Positions 1 through 7,645 are shown, counted from the first letter of the stretch. The stretch is 64,000 nucleotides of DNA from Devosia sp. SD17-2 (GCF_029201565.1 NZ_CP104002.1:1753001-1817000); one strand, 5' to 3'. Numbers and translations are program-made. Notes: generated from the sequence alone by a model not told the origin.

Positions 1-319
1 ACAGCTCGCCGGTTAAAATCTCGTTGTTAATGCCATTAATCAGCGTGATCATTGACGGCGCTGCAGTGATTATCTCATTGACAAGATGGAAATATTCCTC
101 CCGCAACCGAGCAGTGTCGTCCTCCAGATACATGAGCTGAACGGCCAGGTAGATGCGCTTGGCTGGCGTGTCTGCTGTGGAGACGGTCAGGATGTCCTTT
201 TCGCGCAGGATAGGGGCCTTGCCATCGATGAAGAGCCGCGTGCGCTGATCGGAATTGGTGATGATGCACTGACCGATGATCAGTCGCTCGCCTGGCTTGA
301 GCTCGACTTTGAGGGACAT
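1..319 (-). CDS. flbT: Flagellar regulator FlbT (3' end cut by window edge)
   Basis: FlbT is a cytoplasmic post-transcriptional regulator that, in Caulobacter and Brucella, acts on flagellin mRNA. The reading frame starts at the ATG at 319, preceded by AGGAAG nine bases upstream, and stays open to base 1, giving 106 residues of a family usually about 140 long. The N-terminus (MSLKVELKPGERLIIGQ) and the stretch around LFIDGKAPILREKD are typical of FlbT. It points away from the flagellin gene at 708, its likely target, instead of lying downstream of it as in many relatives. No flaF could be found between them. Confidence 0.93.
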   Translation of the reverse strand, partial: MSLKVELKPGERLIIGQCIITNSDQRTRLFIDGKAPILREKDILTVSTADTPAKRIYLAVQLMYLEDDTARLREEYFHLVNEIITAAPSMITLINGINNEILTGEL

Positions 320-707
320 GGCTTTTTCTTCCTATTCTGGGAATGCCGCCGATCTTCAGGCGGTCTTGATAAGCGGTAGCAGCGGAAATCGGCTGGCGCC
401 AGTCATTTGGCGGCGCGGGCTCAGGCCCCTTATGGCAGACTCCGCTTAATGTGAGCTTCACGAGTGAAAATGGCAGCCATGTGGCCCGGCCGGACGATGC
501 TCGTTTCTTCCACCAATCAATACTGGTGCTTGTAGCGCCCCGGTCTCCTGCAGTTCCGGGGGCCACGGTGTGCCCGCGAAATTCGATAAAACTTGAATTA
601 AATCGCGCCTTTTGCCGAGAGGGGCGCGCAGCATTTGGACCCTAAACCTGTTCTCGCCGGCAAGGAAAGCCGGAAGAAAAAAAACTCTGGAACAGGAAGT
701 CCAAACA
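320..707. other. Intergenic region between flbT and flagellin gene
   Basis: These 388 bases separate the divergent flbT and flagellin genes and must carry both promoters. I see no convincing reading frame: the open frames here are continuations of shadows. The flagellin leader holds a small hairpin (CCGGC at 657-661 pairing with GCCGG at 669-673) just before the ribosome binding site. A purine-rich run (671-684) follows it. No clear CtrA box or sigma-54 element was recognised. Confidence 0.6.
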
Positions 708-1505
708 ATGAGCGCAGTAAATCTCTCGTCCTCCGCCCGCTCGGGTCTCTCGGTCCTGCGTAGTGTTGCAGATCAGATGGAAGTAACCCAGAAGCGCCTG
801 GCGACCGGCAAGGCTGTCAATAGTGCCGTCGATAATGCGTCGAGGTTCTTTTCTGCGTCCAAGATGGATGCCCGTGCTGCTTCGATTGACAATCTCATGG
901 AAGGCGTGACCGTCGCACAGACCACTCTGAAGGCTGCTGGCGAAGGCATCAAGGGTATTCAGGGCGTGATCAAGCAGGCGCGCGCCCTTACAGGCCAGGC
1001 GCTGGCATCGGACACTGCTACCCGCAAGGTTCTCGCTGAACAGTTCAATACGTTGGCGGCAGAAGTGACAAAGCTGGTGGCAGATTCCAAAGTTAACGGA
1101 TCGAACCTTCTGGCTGGCAATAGTATCTCTGTTGTCCTCAACGAAGACGGCACGAGCAAGGTGGACATCGCAGGCTTCAGCATCACCACCTTCGATGACG
1201 CCGAAAACAACTGGGCAACGGTAGACGATATCACGGCGTCCGTGGATGCGCTGACAACTCTTTCAACTGACCTGGAGACCGATGCTGCCAAGTTTGGCTC
1301 CAGCCAGTCGCTGATCGACGTCCGCAAGGACTTCAACGCTGCTCTCTCGAACCTGCTCAAGTCCGGTTCGAATGATCTGACCGCCGCCGACATGGACCAG
1401 GAAGCTGCCAACCTCATGGCACTCCAGACCCGCCAGCAGATGGCTGCGACTGCCCTCTCGATCATGCAGTCGAGCGAAAGCACCGCCCTGCGCCTGCTGC
1501 GTTAA
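708..1505 (+). CDS. Flagellin
   Basis: Structural subunit of the flagellar filament, exported through the flagellar type III apparatus. The 265-residue product has the two conserved coiled-coil ends of flagellins: an N-terminal D0/D1 region (MSAVNLSSSARSGLSVLRS, then QKRLATGKAVNSAVDNAS) and a C-terminal D1/D0 region with NLMALQTRQQMAATALSI and the usual terminal LLR. The central variable region is short. The ATG at 708 follows AGGAAG and gives the expected N-terminus; the upstream ATG at 612 would add 32 foreign residues. The protein has no cysteine. It ends just before a strong terminator. FlbT, encoded divergently, is its likely translational regulator. Confidence 0.95.
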   Translation: MSAVNLSSSARSGLSVLRSVADQMEVTQKRLATGKAVNSAVDNASRFFSASKMDARAASIDNLMEGVTVAQTTLKAAGEGIKGIQGVIKQARALTGQALASDTATRKVLAEQFNTLAAEVTKLVADSKVNGSNLLAGNSISVVLNEDGTSKVDIAGFSITTFDDAENNWATVDDITASVDALTTLSTDLETDAAKFGSSQSLIDVRKDFNAALSNLLKSGSNDLTAADMDQEAANLMALQTRQQMAATALSIMQSSESTALRLLR

Positions 1506-1528
1506 TCGCCTGACGCCTACCCTGAACT

Positions 1529-1556
1529 GGCCCGCCATCCTGGCGGGCCTTTTTGT
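1529..1556 (+). terminator. Rho-independent terminator of the flagellin gene
   Basis: GGCCCGCCA at 1529-1537 pairs perfectly with TGGCGGGCC at 1541-1549 around a three-base loop, followed by a T-rich tract. It lies 23 bases after the flagellin stop codon. Confidence 0.9.
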
Positions 1557-1580
1557 TTTCGGCCTCCTGAACACAGAACA

Positions 1581-1611
1581 AAGCCCCGGGCAGAATTCTG
1601 CGCCGGGGCTT
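1581..1611. terminator. Hairpin between converging genes, probable terminator of the 1634-1945 gene
   Basis: AAGCCCCGG pairs with CCGGGGCTT, and the 12 bases inside (GCAGAATTCTGC) are themselves self-complementary, so the whole element can fold into one long stem. Read leftwards it is followed by TTTGTTCTG, a modest T tract. Confidence 0.55.
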
Positions 1612-1633
1612 GGGTCGATTTGGCCGCCTGATG

Positions 1634-1945
1634 TCAGATCGTCTTGTCGGCGAGGCGGAAGGCTGTCTCCGGTGGGGCCCATTCGCGGTTGAGCTTACGG
1701 GCAATCTCGTATGGAGAAAGCGGGCGGTTCTCGCTCAATAGTGCAGCTTCGAACAGGGTTTCGGGCGGTAGCCCTTCCGGTTGGTCGCCATCGACGAGCA
1801 TCGTGTCCGGCTGGTCAGAGTGCCGTGAAGGCGGTCTGTCCTGATGTTGGGTGTCCGGGCGCTTATATTGGCGCATATGTCTGGGATGGTGCGGCGAAAA
1901 TCCGATACTCATCGTATCAGGTCGCGGCGCTATTCTGGCGCTCAT
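1634..1945 (-). CDS. Hypothetical protein next to flagellar genes
   Basis: I do not recognise this 103-residue protein. Its N-terminal half is rich in Pro, His, Arg and Asp (RPPSRHSDQPD) and is probably disordered. The C-terminal 50 residues look folded and conserved in character (LPPETLFEAALLSENRPLS then YEIARKLNREWAPP). I chose the ATG at 1945 because GGACAGGA lies just upstream; the ATG at 1912 has no binding site and the longer frame from 2008 adds only atypical sequence. It lies alone between the flagellin gene and the flgI operon. No signal peptide or membrane segment is visible. Confidence 0.5.
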   Translation of the reverse strand: MSARIAPRPDTMSIGFSPHHPRHMRQYKRPDTQHQDRPPSRHSDQPDTMLVDGDQPEGLPPETLFEAALLSENRPLSPYEIARKLNREWAPPETAFRLADKTI

Positions 1946-2081
1946 GATGTCCTGTCCCGGAGCCACAATTGGCCATTGGCAGGCTATCGCTTCGCGTTCT
2001 ACCGGCATCTTTTTCCGGGCTGCTGCAATTTATGAAAATTTTCAGTGTTTCAATTGCGGTGCGCCGTCGCCCGCGCAAATA

Positions 2082-2114
2082 AAAAGGGCCCCCGCATTCT
2101 GCGAAGACCCTTTT
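2082..2114 (-). terminator. Probable terminator of the flgI-flgJ-flgN operon
   Basis: Read on the minus strand, AAAAGGG and CCCTTTT enclose CGCA-gaa-TGCG, and the bases between can form G-U and C-G pairs, so the hairpin is nearly continuous. It is followed by TTTTTATTT. It lies about 75 bases beyond the flgN stop. Confidence 0.55.
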
Positions 2115-2188
2115 GGCCGGCTGGAAAGATCGGCGTTCCTCCTAGAACGCTTCGCCCAAGGCGCAAGCGCAGCGGCGATTCTGTAATG

Positions 2189-2659
2189 TCAGAGCGCGCG
2201 GTTAACCGCGATGCCGCGCGCGGAGGTGGCGCGGCCCGCACCGATCTGGCCATTGCGGTTATAGGTGCGAGTGCGATCCTTCTGGCCGACGGTTTCGGCA
2301 ACGTCGGTCAGCAGATCCTCGGCCAGATGCTTGGCCGTTGCGATGACGCGCAGATTTTCGGCCATCTGGGTGGCGAGGGCGTCGTGGTTCTTGTGCAGAC
2401 GGTCGAGCGCCTCGGGGGCCTCGGTCAAGAGTCGCTGGGTCTGGCGCTGAACCGCGCGCGCAAAAACGGTATAGTCCTGGGCCAGCTGGGTCTTCTGTGC
2501 CGTAAGTCCGCCGGCCTGGCGGAAATGACCAGCGCGCAACAGGGTGGTTTCTTCGTTCATCATGGTGACGAGCGCCTGCAGGGCGGTCTCGGCCTGTTGG
2601 CAGAGATCGAGGGCAGGCAGGCTGTCGAGCGACGCAATACGATCGGCTGCGGCAGACAT
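2189..2659 (-). CDS. flgN: FlgN-like flagellar protein
   Basis: Third gene of the flgI-flgJ-flgN operon. FlgN proteins are cytoplasmic export chaperones for hook-associated proteins. This 156-residue product is almost all helix, with repeated heptad-like patterns (NEETTLLRAGHFRQAGGLTA, then TQKTQLAQDYTVF), matching the family's length and character. The C-terminal tail (SARGIAVNRAL) is basic and non-helical. The ATG at 2659 overlaps the flgJ stop (TGATG), indicating translational coupling, with AGGAG upstream. FlgN proteins diverge strongly in sequence, so the call rests on position, length and helical pattern. Confidence 0.72.
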   Translation of the reverse strand: MSAAADRIASLDSLPALDLCQQAETALQALVTMMNEETTLLRAGHFRQAGGLTAQKTQLAQDYTVFARAVQRQTQRLLTEAPEALDRLHKNHDALATQMAENLRVIATAKHLAEDLLTDVAETVGQKDRTRTYNRNGQIGAGRATSARGIAVNRAL

Positions 2660-2973
2660 CAACGGTATACTCCTGTAGCACGCATTTGAGTTTTCTGGGC
2701 GGCTTCCTGCATGGCGATCATGTCGCCGAGCAGCTGGTCGGCAATGCCGAGCCCGCCATTTTGGGCCATTGTATTGGCCAGTTGTTCGGCCTGCATGGAG
2801 CGCCAGGTCTCCTCGCCGAAGCCTCCGCCAAAACCGTTTTCGGATTTGACGGTGGCGAACATTTCCTTGGTCAGAAGATTGAGGAACACGCCCTCAAGGT
2901 CTTCTGCCTGCTGCTTGAGCCGGTTGAGCTGCGCCGGCTCGAGTGTGGTCTGGATCGGGGTGGTGATGTTCAT
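2659..2973 (-). CDS. flgJ: Rod-binding protein FlgJ (single-domain type)
   Basis: Small periplasmic rod-assembly factor corresponding to the N-terminal rod-capping domain of FlgJ. The 104 residues include LEGVFLNLLTKEMFATV, NGFGGGFGEETWRSMQAEQL and GGLGIADQLLGDM, all hallmarks of the rod-binding domain. The muramidase domain found in enterobacterial FlgJ is absent, as is usual in alphaproteobacteria, so peptidoglycan must be opened by another enzyme. Its ATG at 2973 overlaps the flgI stop codon (TGATG) and its own stop overlaps the flgN start, so the three genes form one tightly coupled operon. Confidence 0.9.
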   Translation of the reverse strand: MNITTPIQTTLEPAQLNRLKQQAEDLEGVFLNLLTKEMFATVKSENGFGGGFGEETWRSMQAEQLANTMAQNGGLGIADQLLGDMIAMQEAAQKTQMRATGVYR

Positions 2974-4097
2974 CACAGCACTTCGATTTCGGCCTGGAGG
3001 GCGCCGGTGGCCTTGATGGCCTGGAGGATGGCGATCAGATCGCGCGGGGTCAGGCCAAGGGCGTTGAGGCCATCGACCAACTGCTGCAGCGTCACGCTCT
3101 CTTCCACCGTCGTCAGCGCCATATCGGTCTGGGTGACGTTGAGATCGGTGTTTGGAACGACTTCGGTCTGGCCCATCGAGAACGGATTGGGCTGCGAGAC
3201 TTCCAGGCTTTCGGCGATGGAAACGGTGAGGTTCGACTGGGCCACGGCAACGCTCGAGACGCGCACATCCTTGCCCATGACGATGATGCCGCTGTTTTCG
3301 TCGATGACGATCTTGGCCGACTGGTCGGTTTGCACCATCAGCTGCTCGATATCGGTCAGGAGGTCGACGATATTGCCGTTGAAATTGGCTGGCAGGGTCA
3401 GGCGGACAGTGGCCGGATCCTCAGGAACGGCAGTGGGCACGCCGATGAAATCATTGATCACCATGGCGATGCGGCGAGCCGTGGTCAGGTCGGCGTTGCG
3501 CAGCGACAGGCGAAGCGAGTGCATAGAGCCGAGCTCAAACCCGATCTCGCGCTCGATAAGGGCGCCCGATGAAATGCGGCCGGTGGTCGGCACGCCCGAG
3601 ATAATGCTCGCGGCATCGCCCTGCGCCTTAAAACCGTTGATCGCCACCGGGCCCTGGGCAATGGCGTAGACTTCGCCATCGGCGCCGACGAGCGGGGTGA
3701 CCAGCAGGGTGCCGCCCTGCAGGCTGTCAGAATCGCCGAGCGCCGAGACCGCAACGTCCATGCGCGAACCCTGGGTCGCGAAGGCCGGCAGATTGGCGGT
3801 GACCATCACTGCCGCGACATTGGCCGTCCGGACGTTCTCGCCATTGGTGTTGACCCCGAGGCGTTCCAGCATCGACTGCAGGGATTGCCGGGTGAAGGGT
3901 GAATTGTTGAGGCTGTCGCCCGTGCCGTCGAGGCCCACCACGAGGCCGTAGCCCACCAGCTGATTCTCGCGCACGCCTTCGACGTCGACGACGTCCTTGA
4001 TCCGCGCAGGGGCAGCATTTGCCTGGGCGACAGGCGCGAAAACCATGGCGGCGGTCAGCGCGGCGGCGAGGCAGGTCCTAAAGAAGCGATACTGCAT
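2973..4097 (-). CDS. flgI: Flagellar P-ring protein FlgI
   Basis: Forms the periplasmic P ring around the flagellar rod in the peptidoglycan layer. The product is 374 residues, normal for the family, with a Sec signal peptide over about residues 1-28 (hydrophobic AAALTAAMVFAPVAQANA). Typical segments follow: RIKDVVDVEGVRENQLVGYG near the mature N-terminus, GLDGTGDSLNNSPFTRQSL, and VTLQQLVDGLNALGLTPRD before the C-terminus. It heads the flgI-flgJ-flgN operon and lies divergent to fliX. A sigma-54-like element lies 57 bases upstream of its start. FlgA, encoded at 8604-9551, is the expected assembly chaperone. Confidence 0.97.
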   Translation of the reverse strand: MQYRFFRTCLAAALTAAMVFAPVAQANAAPARIKDVVDVEGVRENQLVGYGLVVGLDGTGDSLNNSPFTRQSLQSMLERLGVNTNGENVRTANVAAVMVTANLPAFATQGSRMDVAVSALGDSDSLQGGTLLVTPLVGADGEVYAIAQGPVAINGFKAQGDAASIISGVPTTGRISSGALIEREIGFELGSMHSLRLSLRNADLTTARRIAMVINDFIGVPTAVPEDPATVRLTLPANFNGNIVDLLTDIEQLMVQTDQSAKIVIDENSGIIVMGKDVRVSSVAVAQSNLTVSIAESLEVSQPNPFSMGQTEVVPNTDLNVTQTDMALTTVEESVTLQQLVDGLNALGLTPRDLIAILQAIKATGALQAEIEVL

Positions 4098-4154
4098 TTC
4101 AATCCCCGGGTCGGTGTCGCGTCATCCCCATGGCGCAACCTTTGCCCACAGCAA

Positions 4155-4170
4155 TGCCAGAACCGTGCCA
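4155..4170 (-). promoter_or_regulatory. Sigma-54-like promoter element upstream of flgI
   Basis: On the minus strand this reads TGGCACGGTTCTGGCA, which has the GG-N10-GC spacing and the TGGCAC -24 box of sigma-54 promoters. The -12 half has GGC where the consensus has TGC. It lies 57 bases before the flgI ATG. In Caulobacter, flgI-type class III genes are sigma-54 dependent, so the position fits; the call is by eye. Confidence 0.5.
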
Positions 4171-4276
4171 GTTTGCTGAAATATTTCTAAGACTATGAAA
4201 TTGAAAGAAAAAACTGCCATCTTCGGGCTCGTTCATGCGGAAAGCTGGTACTGCCGAGCAATTCTTGCCGCCCTCA

Positions 4277-4292
4277 TTAAGCGGGCATTAAC
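4277..4292 (+). promoter_or_regulatory. CtrA-type box upstream of fliX
   Basis: TTAA-GCGGGCA-TTAAC is an exact match to the CtrA consensus TTAA-N7-TTAAC and lies 44 bases before the fliX ATG. CtrA activates early flagellar genes including fliX in Caulobacter. Confidence 0.75.
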
Positions 4293-4298
4293 CATGTC

Positions 4299-4312
4299 GG
4301 GCAGATTTTGCC
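4299..4312. promoter_or_regulatory. GGCA-N5-TGCC palindrome at the fliX promoter
   Basis: GGGCAGATTTTGCC lies six bases downstream of the CtrA-type box. The same pattern recurs at the fliL and flgB promoters. Its reverse strand (CCGGCAAAATCTGCC) resembles the ftr element of FlbD in Caulobacter; assignment to FlbD is inference. Confidence 0.45.
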
Positions 4313-4335
4313 GGTATCGGTTTTTCGTGAGGGTT

Positions 4336-4764
4336 ATGCAGTCCGTGCGTATCGAGTCCGCCAATCGCATGTCGAGTGTTGCAAGTCGCGCTGCCGTGGG
4401 CCGCTACGCTGGAGGCCAGGCGTTTTCATTGGCCGGAATCAGTGCACCCGCGCGCCCTTCTGCCGCCTCGCCGGTGATGCCGCTTGCCGCTCTCGACGCT
4501 ATCCTGGCGCTGCAGGGCGTGGGTGACGCGCTTACTGGCCGACGTCGGGCCGTTCGCCGCGGCGCGTCCATGCTGGATGTGCTCGAAACGGTGAAGGCAG
4601 ACCTTTTGGTCGGCAAAATCGCGCCGGAGCGGTTGGATGCCTTGGTCGAGCAGCTTCAGACCATGCGCGACCGGGTCGAGCCGGGCCTTGATGAAGTGAT
4701 CGATGAAATCGAGCTTCGCGTGCGCGTCGAACTGGCCAAACTGGGGCGATTCCCGTCTCTTTGA
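4336..4764 (+). CDS. fliX: Flagellar assembly regulator FliX
   Basis: FliX is a cytoplasmic protein that, in Caulobacter, couples completion of early flagellar structures to the activity of the sigma-54 activator FlbD. The 142-residue product has the family layout: a polar N-terminus (MQSVRIESANR), an Ala/Gly/Pro-rich linker, LDAILALQGVGD, and a conserved C-terminal half ending DEVIDEIELRVRVELAKLG. The ATG at 4336 gives the usual family length; the frame stays open upstream to 4195 but that extension is unlike FliX. It is transcribed divergently from flgI, behind a CtrA-type box. Presence of FliX implies that an FlbD-like regulator exists outside this window. Confidence 0.9.
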   Translation: MQSVRIESANRMSSVASRAAVGRYAGGQAFSLAGISAPARPSAASPVMPLAALDAILALQGVGDALTGRRRAVRRGASMLDVLETVKADLLVGKIAPERLDALVEQLQTMRDRVEPGLDEVIDEIELRVRVELAKLGRFPSL

Positions 4765-4945
4765 GTCGCTTCTGAACGGCTGGGAAGAGGGAAGAAAGTC
4801 AATCAACTTCTTGTCAAAATTCCCTAGACTGCTGTTTCCAAAACCCTTTTTCCAATTTGCACCTGCGTAATATCGACGCTTGCTCGACAATCCGCAGGGG
4901 CCTATATAGGCCGCCTATAGGGGTGCATTGGAGTTAAAACTGCTG

Positions 4946-5362
4946 ATGTCTTCGGTTGATGTCTTGGAATACCGGCCCAGTGAAGACGAGCCGTTCATGA
5001 ACCCGCGGATGCGGGAATACTTCCGGAACAAGCTTTTCGCGTGGAAAGAGGAAATCCTTCGCGAGAGCCGGGAGACGCTGGAGAACCTCCAGGAAGAGAG
5101 CCAGAACCACCCAGACATGGCAGATCGTGCCAGCTCCGAGAGCGATCGTTCGCTCGAGCTGCGCACCCGCGATCGGCAGCGCAAGCTGATCGCCAAGATC
5201 GATTCTGCCATCAAGCGCATTGATGAAGGGACCTATGGGTTCTGCGAGGAAACCGGTGACCCCATCGGTGTCGCCCGCCTCGATGCCCGTCCCATCGCGA
5301 CGCTGAGCCTGGAAGCCCAGGAACTGCATGAACGCCGCGAAAAAGTATATCGCGACGAGTGA
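4946..5362 (+). CDS. dksA: DksA-family RNA polymerase-binding transcription factor, single-cysteine form
   Basis: Binds the RNA polymerase secondary channel and, with ppGpp, retunes rRNA and amino-acid promoters. The 138-residue protein has the helical coiled-coil arm (about residues 25-90, KLFAWKEEILRESRETLENL and RQRKLIAKIDSAIKRIDEG) and a C-terminal globular part starting TYGFCEETGDPIG. The zinc-finger region keeps only Cys100; the other three zinc ligands of E. coli DksA are missing, as known for alphaproteobacterial relatives. The ATG at 4946 follows GGAG at 4930; a TTG at 4928 is a less likely start. Monocistronic, ended by the hairpin at 5387. Confidence 0.93.
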   Translation: MSSVDVLEYRPSEDEPFMNPRMREYFRNKLFAWKEEILRESRETLENLQEESQNHPDMADRASSESDRSLELRTRDRQRKLIAKIDSAIKRIDEGTYGFCEETGDPIGVARLDARPIATLSLEAQELHERREKVYRDE

Positions 5363-5386
5363 TCGCCGCGACAATTGACCTTGGAA

Positions 5387-5413
5387 AGCCCGCAGCGATG
5401 CGGGCTCTTTTTT
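5387..5413 (+). terminator. Terminator of dksA
   Basis: AGCCCGCA at 5387-5394 pairs with TGCGGGCT at 5399-5406, followed by CTTTTTTG. It lies 25 bases after the dksA stop. Confidence 0.9.
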
Positions 5414-5422
5414 GTCCGGGTG

Positions 5423-5839
5423 TCAGCCGACCCTGTGGGCATTGTCCTCGTGCAGGGTTTTGGATTCCGGCGTCATGATGTCGGCAAAATCTGCCATTTC
5501 ATAAACCGGGCGGATTTCGATCTCGCTGTCGGTGAACATGGGGTTGGGGCAGCGCTTGACCCATTCCACCGCCTCGTCCATGTCCCGCACCTGCCAGAGC
5601 CAATAGCCGGCGACCAGTTCCTTGGTCTCTGCGAAGGGGCCGTCATAGACGCTGCGATTGGCGCCGCTAAACACCACGCGCTTGCCCTGGGACGAGGGTT
5701 TTAGCCCATCGCCGGCGAGCAGGATGCCGGCATTGATCAATTGCTCATTGTACCGGCCCATTGCCTCGAACATTTCCGGTGTAGCCTGTACCGCGGCTTC
5801 ACTGTCTGCAGTCGCTTTCACAAAGACCATTACACGCAT
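5423..5839 (-). CDS. YCII-related (DGPF-type) domain protein
   Basis: A 138-residue member of the YCII-related dimeric alpha/beta barrel family. Motifs seen are MRVMVFVKATADSEA at the start, YNEQLINAGILLAGDGLKPS, the diagnostic DGPFAETKELVAGYWL, and SEIEIRPVYEMADF near the end. Members are often found near ECF sigma factors or as stand-alone genes; their biochemical activity is not settled. The ATG at 5839 follows AAGGAA at good spacing; the frame extends upstream to 5902 without family similarity. It lies 96 bases downstream of the M32 carboxypeptidase gene on the same strand and may be co-transcribed with it. Confidence 0.9.
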   Translation of the reverse strand: MRVMVFVKATADSEAAVQATPEMFEAMGRYNEQLINAGILLAGDGLKPSSQGKRVVFSGANRSVYDGPFAETKELVAGYWLWQVRDMDEAVEWVKRCPNPMFTDSEIEIRPVYEMADFADIMTPESKTLHEDNAHRVG

Positions 5840-5935
5840 GGCTCGTTCCTTTCCGTCAGGACATGAGCGTCCCTCATCATGGCGACGAGCCAATCCTTGC
5901 ATTTCGACATTTTCGCTGCAAATCCACCGCGGAGG

Positions 5936-7435
5936 TCAGATCCGACCGTAGCGACGCTTGAGATGGGCCTTGAAATGATCGGCGTTGAGCGGTTCGCCCG
6001 TGGCCTTGGTGATGAGATCGGGCGTCGAGAGGCGCGAGGCCTCGCTCCAGATATTGTCCGCGCGCCACTGGTTGATGGCTGAAAAATCACCCTGGCGCAC
6101 CATGTCGGTGGCGTTGGGCAGGGCACGCTCCATGGCCGCCCATTGCTGGGCCGCGATCATTGCCCCCAGCGTATAGCTCGGGAAATAGCCAAAGGAGCCG
6201 GCCGGCCAGTGCACGTCCTGCATTGGGCCATCCTTGGGATTGTTGATCGTCGAAATGCCGAGATATTCGGTCATCTTGGCGTCCCAGGCCTCGGGGATCT
6301 GGCTGGCCTCGAGCTTGCCGGCTATCAGCTCCTGCTCCAGCTCGTAGCGCAGGATGACGTGGAGCGGATAGGTGACCTCGTCGGCATCGACACGGATATA
6401 GCCGCGCTCGACATGGTTCACCTCATTGAGAATATCGGCGATGTCCCAGCCCGGAATGGCGTCTTCGCCGAGGTGTTGGTGTACCAGCGGGAGCATGAAT
6501 TCCCAGAATTCGGGGCTGCGCGAGAGCTGCATCTCCACAAACAGGCTCTGGCTTTCGTGCAGGCCCATGCCGCGCGCCTTGCCGAGCGGCCAGTGAGACC
6601 ATTCCTTGGGCAGGCCCTGCTCGTAGAGCGCATGGCCTGTTTCGTGCAGCACGCCCATCAGCGAGGGCAGGAACTGGTCGGTGCGATAGCGCGTGGTCAT
6701 GCGCACATCGGTCGGCACACCGCCGCAGAAGGGGTGGTGCGATACGGCCAGCGAGCCATGGGTAAAATCAAATCCGACCGCCCGCATGGCGGCCAGCCCG
6801 AGCTCGCGCTGCTTTTCAATGGGGTAGGGGCCGTTGAGGTCTTTTCGCGGCGTTTTTGCGCGGCGCTCCTCCTGCACCGCGAGAGCCTCGGGCACGAAGC
6901 CCTTGAGGAAGCTCTTGAGGTCGGCAAACACGCCGTCGATATCGGCGGTGCGATTGCCGGGATCGAACTGGTCCATCAGCGCGTCATAGGGCGCGAGCCC
7001 CAGCGCGTCGGCCCGCAGCTGCGCCTCTTCGCGTGCCAGCGCCACCACGCCTTCGAGCGCGGGCAGAAAACTGTCCCAGTCGCCCTTGGCCCGCAGGTCG
7101 CGCCAGAGCTGTTCGGAGCGCATGGTCACCGCGGTGCGGCGCTCGACGAACTCGGTCGGCAAACAGGTGGCGTTGACATAGCTGCGCTCGAACTCGGCGA
7201 CCGCCAGGGCCTGGTCGGGCGTCAGCTCACTGGACTTGGCAGCTTCGATCCAGTCACGGATCTCGGGGGCGGTCGCCTGGGCGTGATACATGCCTGCCAG
7301 GTTCGACATGGCCTCGGCGCGCTTGTCGCCACCGCCCACTGCCATATGCGTGGCTTCGTCAGCGCCCAAAATGGCGAGCGCATGCTCCAGCGCTTCAAGC
7401 CGGCGGCCGAGATCATCGAGTTTCTGGAAGGACAT
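5936..7435 (-). CDS. M32-family metallocarboxypeptidase
   Basis: Zinc (or cobalt) carboxypeptidase of the Taq type, removing C-terminal amino acids from peptides in the cytoplasm. The 499 residues match the family length. The active-site HExxH is HETGH at residues 264-268, in the context LMGVLHETGHALYEQGLP; other family blocks are GLHESQSLFVEMQLSRS, which holds the third-ligand glutamate, and DVRMTTRY. No signal peptide is present. The start ATG at 7435 gives MSFQKLDDLGRRLEALEH, the usual start of the family. Upstream on the same strand, 60 bases away, lies a 49-residue glycine-zipper gene. Confidence 0.95.
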   Translation of the reverse strand: MSFQKLDDLGRRLEALEHALAILGADEATHMAVGGGDKRAEAMSNLAGMYHAQATAPEIRDWIEAAKSSELTPDQALAVAEFERSYVNATCLPTEFVERRTAVTMRSEQLWRDLRAKGDWDSFLPALEGVVALAREEAQLRADALGLAPYDALMDQFDPGNRTADIDGVFADLKSFLKGFVPEALAVQEERRAKTPRKDLNGPYPIEKQRELGLAAMRAVGFDFTHGSLAVSHHPFCGGVPTDVRMTTRYRTDQFLPSLMGVLHETGHALYEQGLPKEWSHWPLGKARGMGLHESQSLFVEMQLSRSPEFWEFMLPLVHQHLGEDAIPGWDIADILNEVNHVERGYIRVDADEVTYPLHVILRYELEQELIAGKLEASQIPEAWDAKMTEYLGISTINNPKDGPMQDVHWPAGSFGYFPSYTLGAMIAAQQWAAMERALPNATDMVRQGDFSAINQWRADNIWSEASRLSTPDLITKATGEPLNADHFKAHLKRRYGRI

Positions 7436-7495
7436 GTCTGGCTCCTTGAATGTGCCAGAGATGTTCCACAGCCGCTCCGCGCGGGCAAGTGCCAG

Positions 7496-7645
7496 CTAGT
7501 TCCGGCTGCCGCCTTTGTTGAATGCCGCCGCCAGCGCGATCCCGATGGCGACGCCAATGGCAATCCCGACCCCGATATTGTCCATCATCGCCCCGATCGC
7601 CACGCCTATGGCGACCCCGATGGCTATCCCGACACCCATGTTCAT
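7496..7645 (-). CDS. Small glycine-zipper membrane protein (49 residues)
   Basis: I do not recognise a named family, but this is a well-formed small gene: ATG at 7645 with an excellent AAGGAGG eight bases upstream, ending in TAG at 7496. The product is two near-identical hydrophobic repeats, GVGIAIGVAIGVAIG at residues 4-18 and GVGIAIGVAIGIALA at 25-39, joined by AMMDNI and ending FNKGGSRN. The regular G-x-x-x-G spacing predicts a tightly packed transmembrane helical hairpin or oligomer. It lies directly upstream of the M32 carboxypeptidase gene on the same strand, perhaps in one transcript. Function unknown; a membrane pore or small toxin-like protein are only possibilities. Confidence 0.7.
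   Translation of the reverse strand: MNMGVGIAIGVAIGVAIGAMMDNIGVGIAIGVAIGIALAAAFNKGGSRN

Noticed and set aside
471..486. Sigma-54 site in the flagellin upstream region (GGCAGCCATGTGGC)
   Set aside because: GG-N10-GC spacing is present but neither half matches the consensus well and it lies more than 200 bases from the start codon.
612..707. Upstream ATG at 612 as flagellin start
   Set aside because: It would add 32 residues before the conserved flagellin N-terminus; the ATG at 708 has a ribosome binding site and correct N-terminus.
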